DNA of 64,000 bases from Dechloromonas sp. (GTDB lineage Bacteria; Pseudomonadota; Gammaproteobacteria; Burkholderiales; Rhodocyclaceae): the NCBI GenBank assembly GCA_028687035.1, contig JAQUAX010000013.1, positions 57,290 to 121,289 of the forward strand, read 5' to 3'. The position numbers were made by a program, and so were the translations under genes. Within the stretch, counting starts at the first letter, position 1, and the number at the start of each line of letters is the position of its first letter. Below the pieces are notes generated by a model. It saw only the letters and a program-made list of their open reading frames with translations, had not been told where the DNA came from and did not search any database. Below are positions 36,014-47,194 of this stretch, one piece after another.

Positions 36014-39000
36014 ATGTCCGACCTCTTCAGCTCCTTCGGTTTCAAGCGCCGCATCCTCGTCCCGGTCGGCGTCGTGCTGGTGCTGCTGGTGCTGATTTTC
36101 GGCGCCGGCTTCACCCATTACCTCGACGAGCAGGAAATCCGCCTGACCGAGGACGGCGCCCGGCGCGCCGGCGAAGTCTGGCGCGGCCTCAACGACGACA
36201 ATGCGCAGAAGCTCGACTGGTTCGCCCGCCAGGCCGCCGGCGACCGGCAGCTGGTGCGCGCGATGCGCGCCGGCGACCGCGCCGCGCTGCTCGCGCTGAC
36301 CCGGACGCAGATGGACGGGATGCGGCGCCATTTCGGCATCAGCCACTGGTATTTCATCACCCCCGATCGCCGGGTGCTGCTGCGCGTGCACGGCCCGGAA
36401 CGCCACGGCGACCCGATCGACCGCCGGACCCTGCTCGACGCCGAGCGCAGCGGCCGGGCCGCCACCGGCATGGAGCTCGGCGTACTCGGCACCTACACCT
36501 TGCGCCACGTGCTGCCGTGGCGCGCCGACGGTCAACTGCTCGGCTACATCGAAATCGGCATGGAGGTCGACTGGTTCGCCAGCCAGGTCCGCAAGATGCT
36601 GCAACTCGAATCGGCCACCGCGGTCGCCAAGGAATTCACGTCGGAAACGAGTTTCGCGGACGGCAAGCGCCTGCTCGGCCTGGCCGGCGAGTGGAACGAG
36701 CATGCCGGCTTCGCGCTGCTGACCCGCAGCCTTCCCGGGCTGCCGCCGGCCCTGGCCAGCGCCTGGGAGGATTACGTCGCGACCGGCCGCAGCCGGGTGC
36801 TCGCCGTCGCCGACGGCGGGCGCACCTGGTCGGCGACCTTCATCCCGCTGCCCGACGTCGCCGGCCGTCCGGTCGTGTCGATGGCGGTGCTGCGCGACGT
36901 CACCGACAGCCGCCGCGCGGGCGGACAGCGCCTGGCGATCGCGCTGGGCGCTGCCGCGGCGCTGGCCGCGCTGCTCTTCCTGGCGCTGTGGCAGCGGCTG
37001 AGCGGCATCGAGGCGCGCCTGTTCGCCGCGCACGAACGGCTGGAAGCCAACGAGCAGCGTTTCCAGGACATCTTCTCGACCAGTTCCGACTGGTGGTTCT
37101 GGGAAACCGACCGCGAGCTGCGCTTTTCCTTCATGTCGGACAACATGCCGGGGCTGCTCGGCATCGAGGCCATGCCCGTGCTCGGCCTGCGCCGCGAGGA
37201 CATGATGGCGGCCAACGATCCGGAAGACCGCCGGCGGATGGCGGCCCACCTGGCCGACCTCGAGGCCCGGCGTCCCTTCAGCGGTTTCGAGTACCGGCTG
37301 CGCCGACCCGACGGCCGGATCGTCTGGATCAGCGTCAGCGGGGTGCCGGTCTTCGGCCGCAACGGCGAATTCCTCGGCTATCGCGGCGCCGGCACCAACG
37401 TGACTGCCCGCAAGGCCGCCGAAGAGGCCGAGATCGACGCGCGCGAAGGCGCCGAGACCAAGTTCGCGGTCGCCCGCCTGTTGCAGGACAGCGCCCGCCC
37501 GCTGGCCGAACGCTTCGACGCGGCGCTGGCCGCCGTGCTCGCGATGCGCGGACTTGATGCCGGGCAGACTGCCTGCGCCCTGCTGTACGACGCCCGCGAA
37601 CGGGTCCTGCGTCCGTGCACGATGCGCAACGCGCTGCCGGCCGCCGCCGAGATCGACGCGCTGGCCTCACGCTGCACGGCGGACGATGCCCCGGCGCGGC
37701 ACGGACTCGTCGTCTGCGATGAATGCAGCGCCGACCCGACGGCGCCGGCGCACGGCCACTACGTCGTCCCGCTGCAACTCGGCGACGACTGCTTCGGCTT
37801 CCTGCTGCTGCGGACGCCGCCCGCCCCGCCCCGCTCGGCGCTCCGGCTGGCGACGCTGAAGGAAATCGGCGAACTGTTCGCGCTGGCCGTCGCCAACGAC
37901 CGCGCGGTGCGCGCCGAGCAGGACGCCCTGCGCCGCGCCGAGGCGGCCAACCGCGCGAAGAGTGAATTCCTGGCCAACATGAGCCACGAGATCCGGACGC
38001 CGATGAACGGCGTGATCGGCATGGCCGACCTGCTGCTGACCACCGGGCTCGACGACGAGCAGCGCGAATACGCGGGAATCCTGAAGGACAGCGCCGGATC
38101 GCTGCTCGGCGTGATCAACGACATCCTCGACTTCTCGAAAATCGAGGCCGGCCGGATGGACATCGAGGCGATCGATTTCAGCCTGGCCGACACCATCGAC
38201 CCCGCCTGTGCGCTGCTCGAACTGAAGGCCCGCGAGAAGGGGCTGGATTTCCGCCGGCGCATCGTGCCCGGACTGCCCGACGTGCTGCACGGCGACCCGG
38301 TGCGCATCCGCCAGGTGCTGACCAACCTGATCGGCAACGCGATCAAGTTCACCGAGCGCGGCGAGGTCGAACTGGAGGTCGCCGCGGACGGCGACGGCCT
38401 GCGTTTCGCGGTGCGCGACACCGGGATCGGCCTGTCGGCCGAGCAGATCGAGCGTCTGTTCACGCCGTTCGCACAGGGCGACATGTCGATCACCCGGCGC
38501 TTCGGCGGCACCGGGCTCGGGCTGTCGATCTCCCGGCGCCTGGTCGAAATGATGGGCGGCACGATCGGCGTGAGCAGCGAACCCGGCCGCGGCTCGACCT
38601 TCTGGTTCCGCCTGCCGCTGGCCGGCGGCGCCCGCCCGCCGACCGAAACCGGCGCCGCGAACGGCGGCGACATCGGTCTCCCGCCGCTGCGCATCCTGCT
38701 GGTCGAGGACAGCCCGACCAACCAGAAGGTCGCCGACGGCATGCTGACCCGCCAGGGCCATCATGTGGAAATCGCCGGCAACGGCGCCGAGGCGCTGGCC
38801 CGGCTGGCCGAGGCCGATTTCGACGTGGTCGTCATGGACTGCCAGATGCCGGTCATGGACGGCTTCGAGGCGACGCGCCGGCTGCGCCGCTCGACGGCGG
38901 TGCGCGATCCGAAGATTCCGGTCATCGCGCTGACCGCCAACGCGATGCAGGGCGACCGCGAGGCCTGCCTGGCGGCCGGCATGGACGACTACATCGCCAA

Positions 39001-39067
39001 GCCCTTCACCGACCGGGAGTTGCGCGCCGCGCTCGAGCGCATGCTGATCCGCGCTGCGGCCGCCTGA
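36014..39067 (+). CDS. hybrid sensor kinase with periplasmic Cache-like domain, PAS, HisKA, HATPase, REC
   Basis: 1017 residues. Membrane segments at about 15-38 and 304-326 flank a large periplasmic region resembling a double Cache domain ([28 protein letters not shown]). A PAS domain (about 340-470) and a GAF-like segment (about 480-620) precede HisKA with H658, ATPase boxes ([22 protein letters not shown]) and a receiver domain with phosphoacceptor D942 ([12 protein letters not shown]). Convergent with the exporter operon. Ligand and partner unknown. Confidence 0.92.
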   Translation: MSDLFSSFGFKRRILVPVGVVLVLLVLIFGAGFTHYLDEQEIRLTEDGARRAGEVWRGLNDDNAQKLDWFARQAAGDRQLVRAMRAGDRAALLALTRTQMDGMRRHFGISHWYFITPDRRVLLRVHGPERHGDPIDRRTLLDAERSGRAATGMELGVLGTYTLRHVLPWRADGQLLGYIEIGMEVDWFASQVRKMLQLESATAVAKEFTSETSFADGKRLLGLAGEWNEHAGFALLTRSLPGLPPALASAWEDYVATGRSRVLAVADGGRTWSATFIPLPDVAGRPVVSMAVLRDVTDSRRAGGQRLAIALGAAAALAALLFLALWQRLSGIEARLFAAHERLEANEQRFQDIFSTSSDWWFWETDRELRFSFMSDNMPGLLGIEAMPVLGLRREDMMAANDPEDRRRMAAHLADLEARRPFSGFEYRLRRPDGRIVWISVSGVPVFGRNGEFLGYRGAGTNVTARKAAEEAEIDAREGAETKFAVARLLQDSARPLAERFDAALAAVLAMRGLDAGQTACALLYDARERVLRPCTMRNALPAAAEIDALASRCTADDAPARHGLVVCDECSADPTAPAHGHYVVPLQLGDDCFGFLLLRTPPAPPRSALRLATLKEIGELFALAVANDRAVRAEQDALRRAEAANRAKSEFLANMSHEIRTPMNGVIGMADLLLTTGLDDEQREYAGILKDSAGSLLGVINDILDFSKIEAGRMDIEAIDFSLADTIDPACALLELKAREKGLDFRRRIVPGLPDVLHGDPVRIRQVLTNLIGNAIKFTERGEVELEVAADGDGLRFAVRDTGIGLSAEQIERLFTPFAQGDMSITRRFGGTGLGLSISRRLVEMMGGTIGVSSEPGRGSTFWFRLPLAGGARPPTETGAANGGDIGLPPLRILLVEDSPTNQKVADGMLTRQGHHVEIAGNGAEALARLAEADFDVVVMDCQMPVMDGFEATRRLRRSTAVRDPKIPVIALTANAMQGDREACLAAGMDDYIAKPFTDRELRAALERMLIRAAAA

Positions 39068-39071
39068 GCCC

Positions 39072-40196
39072 TCAGACCTGCGTCTGCGTCACCGCCTTGC
39101 GGAAGCGCAGCAGCGCCACCGTGAAGAACACCGAGCCGACGCCGAGCATCGCCAGCAGGTCGGTCCAGATCACGTTGATCCCGGCGCCGCGGTACAGGAT
39201 GGCCTGGGCCATGCGGACGAAATAGGTGGTCGGCGCCGCCAGCATCACCTGCTGGACCACCGCCGGCATGCTCTCGCGCGGCGTGACGCCGCCCGACAGC
39301 AGCATCAGCGGGATGATGATCAGGATCATCAGCAGGCCGAGCTGCGGCATCGAGCGGGCGACCGTGCCGAGGAAGATGCCGATCGACGCCGCGGCGAACA
39401 GGTAGGCCGCCGCCGTCGCCAGGAACAATGGCAGCGAGCCAGCGATCGGCACCTTCAGCACGCCCTGGACCATCACGGTCAGCGCGAAGGTCACGCCGCA
39501 CAGCACCGCCAGCCCGTTGGCCCAGACCTTGGCGAGCATGATCTCGAACGGGGTCAGCGGCATCACCAGCAGGTGCTCGATGGTGCCGTGTTCGCGCTCG
39601 CGGATGAAGGCAGCGCCGACCAGCACGACGGTCAGCATGGTGACGTTGTTGATCACTTCCATGACGCCGCCGAACCAGACGCCGGTCAGGTTCGGGTTGT
39701 AGCGCACGCGCGGGGTCAGCATGATCGGCGTCGCGCTGCCGTCGCGGCGGCCGGTCAGGTATTCGTTGACCTCGCCGAGCGCGATGCTCTTGATGTAGGT
39801 CGCGCCGATGAAGGCCTGGCTCATGATCGTCGCGTCGATGTTCAGCTGCACGTCGGGCTGCCGCCCGGCCAGCACGTCGTGCTGGAAGTTGGCCGGAATG
39901 ATCAGCGTGAAGCTGTAGCGGCCGAGGTCCATGCCGCGGTCCAGTTCGGCCAGCCCGATCTGCTGCGGCGCCTGGAAGTACGGCTTGTAGAAGGCATCGA
40001 CGATGCGCCGGGACAGCGGCGAGCGGTCCTCGTCGACGACGGCGACCGGGGCGTTGTGCAGTTCCTGCGAGGTCGCCGTCGCCGCCGTGTAGATGGCACC
40101 GGAAAAGGCCCAGCAGATCAAGAAGAGCAGCACCTTGTCGGCCCACAGGCTCTTCAGCTCCTTGAGGCCGAGGCGATAGACGTTGGTCAGGCGCAC
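39072..40196 (-). CDS. ABC-2 type permease, YhhJ/YbhR family
   Basis: 374 residues, six membrane segments with a large periplasmic part after the first one (about 45-175). The GTG at 40196 follows GGAGACATAGCC; the previous gene stops 3 bp upstream. Segments such as REREHGTIEHLLVMPLTP and the final GxxxFRKA are typical of the family. Forms the export channel with the permease half of the fused protein upstream. Confidence 0.88.
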   Translation of the reverse strand: MRLTNVYRLGLKELKSLWADKVLLFLICWAFSGAIYTAATATSQELHNAPVAVVDEDRSPLSRRIVDAFYKPYFQAPQQIGLAELDRGMDLGRYSFTLIIPANFQHDVLAGRQPDVQLNIDATIMSQAFIGATYIKSIALGEVNEYLTGRRDGSATPIMLTPRVRYNPNLTGVWFGGVMEVINNVTMLTVVLVGAAFIREREHGTIEHLLVMPLTPFEIMLAKVWANGLAVLCGVTFALTVMVQGVLKVPIAGSLPLFLATAAAYLFAAASIGIFLGTVARSMPQLGLLMILIIIPLMLLSGGVTPRESMPAVVQQVMLAAPTTYFVRMAQAILYRGAGINVIWTDLLAMLGVGSVFFTVALLRFRKAVTQTQV

Positions 40197-40198
40197 GG

Positions 40199-43003
40199 CT
40201 ATGTCTCCTGTTTCTTCAGCAGCAGCACCGACAGCGCGGTGAGCACCGGGATGAAGGCGGCGAGCGCGAGGAAATGCGGCAGCAGGTCGGCGAAGCCGAG
40301 CGCCTTGGTGAAGATGCCGCGGCTGATGATCAGGAAATAGCTGGCCGGGAAGAACTGCCCCACCCAGTAACCCGCCCCCTCCAGCGAACTGACCGGGCTG
40401 GTCAGCCCGGAGAAGCTGACGGTCGGGATGATCGCCAGCATCGCCGTGCCGAACAGCGCGGCGATCTGCGTCCGCGTGAAGGTCGAGACGAGCAGCCCGA
40501 AGCCGGTGGTGACGACGACGTAGAGCAGCGCGGCGACGACCAGCGCCGGCAGGCTGCCCTTGACCGGCACCTGGAACACCAGCTGCGACTGCAGGAGCAG
40601 CAGCAGGAAGCTGATCATCGCGACGACGACGTAGGGCAGCTGCTTGCCGAGCAGGAATTCGAGCCGGGTCACCGGCGTCACGTAGAGGTTGGTGATCGAG
40701 CCGAGTTCCTTCTCGCGGACGACGCCGAGCGCCATCAGAATGGCCGGGATGAAGATCAGCAGCAGCGGGATCACCGCCGGGACCATCGCGTAGATGCTCT
40801 TGACGTCCTGGTTGTAGCGGTAACGCGAGACGATGTTGACCGGGTAGCCGGTCGTCGTCCCGGTCGCCTCGCGGACCAGCTGCTGCACGTAGTCGAGGTG
40901 CAAGCCCTGGACGTAGCCGCGGATCGTCTCGCCGCGGTAGGGCATCGCACCGTCGATCCAGACGCCGACCTCGGGCCAGTGGCCGCGCCGCAGGTCGCGC
41001 CCGAAACCGGGCGGGAGATCGACGGCCAGCGACAGCTCGCCGCTGCGCATCCGGCGGTCGAGTTCGGCGTCGTCGGCGATCGCCGGGCGCTCGACGAAAT
41101 AGCGCGAGCCGGCGATGTTCTGCACGTAGGCCCGGCTTTCCGGCGAACCGTCGCGGTCGAGCGCGGCGAAGCGCAGGCCCTCGACGTCGAGCGAGATGCC
41201 GTAGCCGAGCACGAACATCAGCAGCACCGAGCCGAGCAGCGCAAAGGCCAGCCGGACCGGGTCGCGGCGCAGTTCCAGCGATTCGCGGTAGGCATAGCCG
41301 AGCAGCCGGCGCAGGCTGAAGGCGCTGCGCTCGCGCTGCGGGCTGCGGTCGACTGCGGCCGGGGCGGCGGTTTCGGGCGATGCGCCGGGCGATGCACCGG
41401 GCGAGGTCGCGGAAGCGGCGCCGGAAGTGATTTCGGCCCGATTTCCGCGGTCGACCGCAGCTTGCGTTCGGATTCCGGTCGCTTCTTCCAGGTAGTCGAT
41501 GAAGGCCGCTTCCAGCGTCGGCTGGCCGCGCGCCGCGCACAGCGCCGCCGGCGTGTCGCTGGCCAGCACGCGGCCGGCGTGCATCAGCGAGATGCGGTCG
41601 CAGCGCTCGGCCTCGTTCATGAAGTGCGTCGAGATGAAGATGGTGACGCCCTGCCCGCGCGACAGCTCGACCAGCAGCGCCCAGAATTCGTCGCGCGCCA
41701 CCGGGTCGACCCCGGACGTCGGCTCGTCGAGGATCAGGAGTTTCGGCTCGTGCACGACGGCGACCGCCAGCGACAACCGCTGGCGGATGCCGAGCGGCAG
41801 TTCGGCCGCGGCGTGGCCGGCGTAGTCCTGCAGCCCGAAGCGCTGCATCAGTCCGGCGATACGCGGCCCGCGCCGGGCGTCCGGCAGGTGGAACAGCCGG
41901 GCGTGCAGGTCGAGGTTCTCGGCCACCGTCAGCTCGCCGTACAGCGAGAAGGACTGCGACATGTAGCCGACCTGCTTGCGGGTTTCCAGGTCGCGCGCAT
42001 CGACCGCCTTGCCGAACAGTTTCGCCTCGCCTTCGGTCGGCGGCAGCAGGCCGGTCAGCATCTTCATCGTCGTCGTCTTGCCGCAGCCGTTCGAGCCGAG
42101 GAAGCCGAAGATCTCGCCGGGCTCGATCCGGAAGCTGACGCGGTCGACCGCCGTGAACTGGCCGAAACGCTGGACCAGCCCGGCCGCCTCGATCGCGTAC
42201 GCGTCGCCGTCGCCCTGGCGCGGCGGGATCACCAGGGCCTGGTGGGCGCGCCGCTTTTCCTCCGGCAACAACTCGATGAAGGCGCCGTCCAGGGTCGCCT
42301 GCCCGGTGTGCGCGCGCAGTTCGGCCGGCGTACCGGTGCCGATGACGCGGCCGCCGTCCATTGCAACCAGCCAGTCGAAGCGCTCGGCCTCCTCCATGTA
42401 GGCGGTGGCGACCAGCACGCTCATGCCGGGCCGGCGGGCGCGCAGACCGTCGATCAGCTCCCAGAACTGGCGGCGTGACAAGGGATCAACGCCGGTCGTC
42501 GGCTCGTCGAGGATCAGCAGGTCGGGATCGTGGATCAGCGCGCAACACAGGCCGAGCTTCTGCTTCATGCCGCCCGACAGCTTGGCCGCCGGCCGGTCGC
42601 GGAACGGGGCCAGGCCCGTGCTGTCGAGCAGTTCGCCGATGCGCCGCTCGCGCTCGGCGCGTCCCTGGCCGAACAACCGGCCGAAGAAATCGACGTTCTC
42701 GAACACCGACAAGGTCGGGTAGAGGTTCTTGCCCAGGCCCTGCGGCATGTAGGCGATGCGCGGCTGCGCCGTGGCCCGGAAATGCCGTTCGCCGATGTTG
42801 CCGCCGAGCACCTCGACGCGCCCGGACTGGATCTGGCGGGCGCCGGAGACCAGCGCCAGCAGCGAGGATTTGCCGACGCCGTCCGGCCCGATCAGGCCGA
42901 CCATGACGCCGGCCGGCAGTTCGAGATCGATGCCGTCGAGCGCGGCGACCGCACCGTAGCGCAGCGTCACGCTGGACAGCCTGGCGACCGGCGGGCGGTC
43001 CAT
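40199..43003 (-). CDS. fused double-ATPase/permease, RbbA (YhiH)-like ABC exporter subunit
   Basis: 934 residues: ATPase 1 (about 1-240; Walker [10 protein letters not shown], signature LSGGMKQ), ATPase 2 (about 265-500; GSNGCGKTT, with degenerate LPLGIRQ in place of LSGGQ), an Ala/Pro-rich linker (about 515-555), then an ABC-2 permease with six membrane segments (about 570-934). The degenerate second signature is common in this family. RbbA has been reported as a ribosome-associated ATPase, but the operon order HlyD, RbbA, YhhJ points to small-molecule efflux. Starts 6 bp after the HlyD-type gene. Confidence 0.9.
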   Translation of the reverse strand: MDRPPVARLSSVTLRYGAVAALDGIDLELPAGVMVGLIGPDGVGKSSLLALVSGARQIQSGRVEVLGGNIGERHFRATAQPRIAYMPQGLGKNLYPTLSVFENVDFFGRLFGQGRAERERRIGELLDSTGLAPFRDRPAAKLSGGMKQKLGLCCALIHDPDLLILDEPTTGVDPLSRRQFWELIDGLRARRPGMSVLVATAYMEEAERFDWLVAMDGGRVIGTGTPAELRAHTGQATLDGAFIELLPEEKRRAHQALVIPPRQGDGDAYAIEAAGLVQRFGQFTAVDRVSFRIEPGEIFGFLGSNGCGKTTTMKMLTGLLPPTEGEAKLFGKAVDARDLETRKQVGYMSQSFSLYGELTVAENLDLHARLFHLPDARRGPRIAGLMQRFGLQDYAGHAAAELPLGIRQRLSLAVAVVHEPKLLILDEPTSGVDPVARDEFWALLVELSRGQGVTIFISTHFMNEAERCDRISLMHAGRVLASDTPAALCAARGQPTLEAAFIDYLEEATGIRTQAAVDRGNRAEITSGAASATSPGASPGASPETAAPAAVDRSPQRERSAFSLRRLLGYAYRESLELRRDPVRLAFALLGSVLLMFVLGYGISLDVEGLRFAALDRDGSPESRAYVQNIAGSRYFVERPAIADDAELDRRMRSGELSLAVDLPPGFGRDLRRGHWPEVGVWIDGAMPYRGETIRGYVQGLHLDYVQQLVREATGTTTGYPVNIVSRYRYNQDVKSIYAMVPAVIPLLLIFIPAILMALGVVREKELGSITNLYVTPVTRLEFLLGKQLPYVVVAMISFLLLLLQSQLVFQVPVKGSLPALVVAALLYVVVTTGFGLLVSTFTRTQIAALFGTAMLAIIPTVSFSGLTSPVSSLEGAGYWVGQFFPASYFLIISRGIFTKALGFADLLPHFLALAAFIPVLTALSVLLLKKQET

Positions 43004-43009
43004 GGCGGC

Positions 43010-43996
43010 TTACTTCCCGCTGGGTTGCAGGTGGGCCGGCCAGGCGGCGGCCGCGTCGAGCCGCACGATACCGACGCCGGGCATGCCGCCCTTGGCCAGG
43101 TCGCGATGGGCGGCCAGCCAGTCGGCGGTCGGCTTCAGCTTGATCCGGAACATCAGCTTCTCGCGCTCGCTGCGCGTCTCGACCTCGCGCGGCGTGAATT
43201 GGGCCTTCGGCGCGACGAAGGCGACGGTCGCCGGAATCGGCTCGCCGGGCAGCGCGTCGAGCACGATGCGCGCCTCGGCGTTGAGCGCGACCTGCCCGGC
43301 CTGGTCGGTCGGCAGGTAGATGGTCATGAACATGTCGGACAGGTCGAGCAGCGTCAGCGCCTTGCCGCCCGCCGCCAGCACCTCGCCCGGCTCGGCCAGC
43401 CGGTACAGCACGCGGCCGGCGACCGGCGCCTTCAGCGCGGCGTCGGCCAGCGTCACGCGCAGCGCCTCGACGCGGGCCTCGGCTGCGGCGACTGCCGCGC
43501 CGGCCTCGGCGACCCGGCTCTGCGCCTGCGCCATGCCGGCCTGCGCGCCTTCCATGCCGGTCTGGTCGCGGTCGAGCTTGTCGCGCGTGATGAAACCGCG
43601 GCCGACCAGTTCCTCGGAGCGCTGCAGCGTCCTGCCGGCCAGCTTGACGTCGGTCTGCGACTTGCGGACGCCGGCCCGGCTCTCGTCGACCGCCTTCCGC
43701 GCCTGCAGCGCCTGCGCCTCGGCAGCGCGCAGCTGGGCGCGCAGGTCGTCGGCGTCGAGCCGGGCGAGCACGGCGCCCGATTCGACCCAGTCGCCCTCGC
43801 GCACCGCCACCTCGGCCAGCCGGCCGGCGATCTTGGTCGCGACATCGACCTCGGTCGCCTCGAGCCGTCCGTTGCCGGAGGCGAAACCCGGCGGCAGGCC
43901 GACATCGCGGTGCAGGTAGAGGTAGTAGGCGGCCGCCGCGGTCGACGCGGCGAGCAGTGCGAAAACCACGGAACGGGCGAGACGTGAGCGGTTCAT
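43010..43996 (-). CDS. HlyD-family periplasmic adaptor, YhiI/YbhG-like
   Basis: 328 residues: N-terminal membrane anchor (about 9-27), biotinyl-lipoyl half-motif (NGRLEATEVDVATKIAGRL), a long alpha-helical hairpin (about 75-175), second lipoyl half (APVAGRVLYRL) and beta-barrel end. AGGTGA is four bases before the ATG at 43996. First gene of the three-gene exporter operon. Confidence 0.9.
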   Translation of the reverse strand: MNRSRLARSVVFALLAASTAAAAYYLYLHRDVGLPPGFASGNGRLEATEVDVATKIAGRLAEVAVREGDWVESGAVLARLDADDLRAQLRAAEAQALQARKAVDESRAGVRKSQTDVKLAGRTLQRSEELVGRGFITRDKLDRDQTGMEGAQAGMAQAQSRVAEAGAAVAAAEARVEALRVTLADAALKAPVAGRVLYRLAEPGEVLAAGGKALTLLDLSDMFMTIYLPTDQAGQVALNAEARIVLDALPGEPIPATVAFVAPKAQFTPREVETRSEREKLMFRIKLKPTADWLAAHRDLAKGGMPGVGIVRLDAAAAWPAHLQPSGK

Positions 43997-44016
43997 GGGG
44001 TCACCTGGCAAATTAC

Positions 44017-44030
44017 TGACCGTTCGGTCA
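44017..44030. promoter_or_regulatory. TetR-type operator palindrome upstream of the exporter operon
   Basis: TGACCG-TT-CGGTCA, a perfect six-bp inverted repeat 21-34 bp before the adaptor start, overlapping the expected core promoter. Drug-responsive TetR regulators commonly read such sites upstream of HlyD/ABC-2 exporters; no tetR gene lies in the window. Confidence 0.6.
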
Positions 44031-44077
44031 TTATTTAGCCCGATTATAGGCCCCGCGCGCCCCGGCGGCCAAGCCGG

Positions 44078-44602
44078 CTAGCGGCTGCACCACGGCGCGA
44101 TGCCGTCGCGGCCGCGCAGGTCGGGCAGCTGGTAGCTGCTGCGGACGACGCCGGTCCGGCCGTCGAACAGCACGTCGAAGCGGGCGCGCCGGTTCCATTC
44201 GTCGCAGATCGCCCATTCCCAGACCAGCTCGTCGCGCGCCTCGTAATACACGGTCCATTGCGGCACCGGCGGGCCGAACAGGCGCAGCACGCTGGCCTGG
44301 TCGTCGCGGCCGGGCTGCAGCCGCGCGAACTGCGCCGTATCGAGCACATTGACGATGCGCTGCAGGCGGCCGTCCGGGCCGAAATGGGCCATGAAGGTAT
44401 GGACGCCGGCCGGCCCGCGCGGGAAGGCCAGCTGTTCGCTGCCGTCCGGATCGCGCCAGCGCAGCGCCGGCTCGCCCATCACCGCGACGACCTCGGCGAC
44501 GCCATCGACGCCCGGCTGCAGTCCGCGGCCGCCGTAGGAGGCGCAGCCGGCAAAAACCAGCGCCGCAGCGAGCAGCAGCGCGCTAAGCGGCCAGCGCGGC
44601 AT
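44078..44602 (-). CDS. predicted lipoprotein, BamE/SmpA-like fold possible
   Basis: 174 residues with a lipoprotein signal (VFAGC, Cys about residue 19). Body of mixed beta structure with two similar parts: MGEPALRWRDPDGSEQLAFPRGPAG and LFGPPVPQWTVYYEARDELVWEW, the pattern of a BamE-like repeat (G-x-P followed by an aromatic-rich strand). GGAGG lies six bases upstream of the ATG. It overlaps the hydrogenase protease gene by 20 bp, so it is probably transcribed with the hox operon, though a link to hydrogenase is unproven. Confidence 0.75.
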   Translation of the reverse strand: MPRWPLSALLLAAALVFAGCASYGGRGLQPGVDGVAEVVAVMGEPALRWRDPDGSEQLAFPRGPAGVHTFMAHFGPDGRLQRIVNVLDTAQFARLQPGRDDQASVLRLFGPPVPQWTVYYEARDELVWEWAICDEWNRRARFDVLFDGRTGVVRSSYQLPDLRGRDGIAPWCSR

Positions 44603-45089
44603 GGCCGGCCTCCGTGCGCCAGGCGTCGAGCTGCGGCGCCCGGCACAGGCGCTGCAGGCAGGCGAAGGCCGCCGCTGCGTGCGCCTCGGCCGCGGCGCTC
44701 AAGGGCTCGCCGAGTTCGAAGGATTCGCCGCGCACGCACAGCACGAAGGCCGGCGGCGGCTCGCCCCCCTCGGTCTGGCGATAGACCTGCAGCACCGCCT
44801 CGGGCGGCAGTTCGTGCGTGGTATGCGCGATGCCGGCCGCCGGCGCGATGCGGCCCAGGGTATAAGGCGCCGGCGTGCCGGCACCGGCATCGATGAACAG
44901 CGCGAGTTCGCGGCCGACCAGGTCGAGCGCGTGCTCGATCTGCAGCTGGAAGTCCTCGACCAGTTCGACCTGCCCGGCCAGGCCTTCATTTTCGAGCCAT
45001 TCGGCGAGTCGACCGCAAAGCACCGGGCCCAGCGCATCGTCGCCGCGGCTCGGATTGCCGACGGCGAAAACGACCAGCGGCGCGCTCAC
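44583..45089 (-). CDS. hoxW: NiFe-hydrogenase maturation protease, HoxW/HyaD family
   Basis: 168 residues from a GTG at 45089 (GGGGGT upstream; a GTG at 45110 is an alternative). VVFAVGNPSRGDDALGP (about 5-21) has the conserved GN-x-x-x-GDD nickel-checking motif, and DAGAG (about 74) a second conserved acidic site. It removes the C-terminal peptide of the large subunit after nickel insertion. It follows hoxH by about 80 bp. Confidence 0.88.
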   Translation of the reverse strand: MSAPLVVFAVGNPSRGDDALGPVLCGRLAEWLENEGLAGQVELVEDFQLQIEHALDLVGRELALFIDAGAGTPAPYTLGRIAPAAGIAHTTHELPPEAVLQVYRQTEGGEPPPAFVLCVRGESFELGEPLSAAAEAHAAAAFACLQRLCRAPQLDAWRTEAGHAALAA

Positions 45090-45168
45090 CGGTACCCCCA
45101 CGCGCCACACTGCGGAATCCGCACCCAGTGAGGACGAGCGCCCGCGCCGGTCGATCGGGCGACGGCGC

Positions 45169-46632
45169 TCATCCGCGGCTCAGGCTATGCACCACGCTGC
45201 CTTCGGCATCGAGCAGCTCGACTTCGAGCGGCATCTTGCCGAGCGCGTGCGTCGCGCAGGACAGGCAGGGGTCGAAGGCGCGGATCGCGACCTCGATGTG
45301 GTTCAGCAGGCCCTCGGTGATCTCGCGGCCGTGCAGGTAGCGCCGCGCGACATGGCGGATCGCCTCGTTCATCGCCTGGTTGTTGTTGGTCGTCGAGACG
45401 ATCAGGTTGGCCATCGTGACGACGTCGTTCTCGTCGACCTGGTAATGGTGGAACAGCGTGCCGCGCGGCGCCTCGATGACGCCGACGCCCTCCATCTGGC
45501 GCTCGCCCTCGACCCTCAGGTCGGACGACAGCAGGTCGTCGTCGTGCAGCAGTTCCTTGATGACCTCGGCGGCGTGCAGCATCTCGATCATCCGCGTCCA
45601 GTGGTAGGCGAGCGGCGCGTGCATCGGCGTGCCGCCGGCGTAATCGACGAATTCCTTGCGTTCGTGCTCGGCGAAGGGCGTCGAGATCTGGTCGCAGTTC
45701 TGCACCCGGGCCAGCGGGCCGACCTTGTACCAGCCGTGCTCCTTGCCCAGCGAGCGGAAGTACGGGAACTTCATGTAGCTCCACGAACGGACTTCTTCCT
45801 CGATGTACTTGTTGTACTGCTGGTAATCGACGTGGTCGAAGATCGGCTTGCCGTTGTCGTCGCGGGCGCGCAGCGTGCCGTCGTAGAAGTCGAGGTCGCC
45901 GCCGTGGCCGACCAGCGACATGAAATTCGACCGGAAGATGCCGAAGCTGTTGTACAGCCCCGGGTCCTGCGTATGCACCTTCTGGATCAGGTGCACCGCG
46001 TCGCGCGACCACTGGATGATGGAATAGATGTCCTTCAGCAGCTCGTCGCGCTCGCCGACGCTCAGCGACTTGTTGACGCCGCCCGGCACCGAGCCGGTGC
46101 CGTGTACGCGCTTGCCGGCGGTGACGCGGATCACTTCCTGGCCGAATTTGCGCAGCAGCACGCCGCGCTTGGCGGTTTCCGGGTGTTCCATCGCGACGCC
46201 GACGATGTTGCGCCGGGTGACGTCGGAATCGAAGCCGAACAGCAGGTCGGGCGAACACAGGTGGAAGAAGTGCAGTGCGTGCGACTGCAGCATCTGGCCG
46301 TAGTGCATCAGCCGGCGCAGCTTCTCGGCAGCCGGCGTCAGCTTGCGGGCGCCGACGATGACGTCGAGCGCCTTCGAGGCCGCCAGGTGGTGCGACACCG
46401 GGCAGATGCCGCACAGGCGCTGGACCATCACCGGGACTTCCCAGTACGGCCGGCCCTGGATGAATTTCTCGAAGCCGCGGAATTCGACGATGTGCAGGCG
46501 CACCTGGTGCACCTTGTTCTGGTCGTCGAGCAGGATCGTCACCTTGCCGTGGCCCTCGACGCGCGACACGGGATCGATCGCGACGCGGCGCAGCGTTTCG
46601 GGGTGCTGGGCGGTTTCCAGGTTGTAAGTCAT
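45169..46632 (-). CDS. hoxH: NAD-reducing NiFe hydrogenase large subunit
   Basis: 487 residues. Nickel-iron ligands: RLCGICPVSHH (L1, about residues 73-83) and DPCLSCATHALG (L2, about 458-469). About twenty residues remain after the last ligand for cleavage by HoxW. The sequence fits the bidirectional, NAD-linked (group 3d) type rather than membrane uptake enzymes. Follows hoxY by 12 bp. Confidence 0.94.
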   Translation of the reverse strand: MTYNLETAQHPETLRRVAIDPVSRVEGHGKVTILLDDQNKVHQVRLHIVEFRGFEKFIQGRPYWEVPVMVQRLCGICPVSHHLAASKALDVIVGARKLTPAAEKLRRLMHYGQMLQSHALHFFHLCSPDLLFGFDSDVTRRNIVGVAMEHPETAKRGVLLRKFGQEVIRVTAGKRVHGTGSVPGGVNKSLSVGERDELLKDIYSIIQWSRDAVHLIQKVHTQDPGLYNSFGIFRSNFMSLVGHGGDLDFYDGTLRARDDNGKPIFDHVDYQQYNKYIEEEVRSWSYMKFPYFRSLGKEHGWYKVGPLARVQNCDQISTPFAEHERKEFVDYAGGTPMHAPLAYHWTRMIEMLHAAEVIKELLHDDDLLSSDLRVEGERQMEGVGVIEAPRGTLFHHYQVDENDVVTMANLIVSTTNNNQAMNEAIRHVARRYLHGREITEGLLNHIEVAIRAFDPCLSCATHALGKMPLEVELLDAEGSVVHSLSRG

Positions 46633-46644
46633 GTTCGACCTCGG

Positions 46645-47193
46645 TTAATCGTAGTGCATCAGGCCGTGGCCCAGCTCAGGCTCGCGGCCGGCCAGCAGGT
46701 CGGTCAGCACCTTCCAGATCGCGTCGCCGGACGGCGGGCAGCCGGGAATGAAGTAATCGACCTTGACCACCTCGTGGATCGGGTGGACCTTGTTCAGCGG
46801 CAGCGGCAGTTCCGGATCGTTGGGGATCATGCCGTTCGCCAGGCCCGGGCTGGTGTGATAGACCTCCTCGAGGATGGTCGTCAGCGGCAGGTGGTTGCGC
46901 TGCGCCGGCAGGCCGCCGTTGACCGCGCAGGCGCCCATCGCGATCAGGATCCGGCAGTTCTGGCGGAATTCGCGCAGCACATGCACGTTCTCGGCGTTGC
47001 ACAGCCCGCCCTCGATGATGCCGATGTCCGTGCCCGGGCTGACCGTCTTGATGTCGGTCAGCGGCGAGCGGTCGAAATCGATGTGTTCGAGCAGCGTGAA
47101 CAGCCGCTCGTCGATGTCGAGCAAGGACATGTGGCAGCCGAAGCAGCCGGCCAGCGAGGTCGTCGCGACCCTGAGCTTCTTCTTTTCGCTCAT
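46645..47193 (-). CDS. hoxY: NAD-reducing hydrogenase small subunit
   Basis: 182 residues, short as expected for HoxY. TTSLAGCFGCHMSLLD (about 11-26), GACAVNGG (about 87) and IPGCPPSGD (about 149) give the four cysteines of the proximal 4Fe-4S cluster. Transfers electrons between HoxH and the diaphorase part. Confidence 0.93.
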   Translation of the reverse strand: MSEKKKLRVATTSLAGCFGCHMSLLDIDERLFTLLEHIDFDRSPLTDIKTVSPGTDIGIIEGGLCNAENVHVLREFRQNCRILIAMGACAVNGGLPAQRNHLPLTTILEEVYHTSPGLANGMIPNDPELPLPLNKVHPIHEVVKVDYFIPGCPPSGDAIWKVLTDLLAGREPELGHGLMHYD

Positions 47194-47194
47194 T

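Noticed and set aside
44018..44030. The TGACCGTTCGGTCA dyad as an FNR or sigma-54 element
   Set aside because: It lacks TTGAT/ATCAA halves and the GG/GC spacing; it fits a TetR-type operator better.
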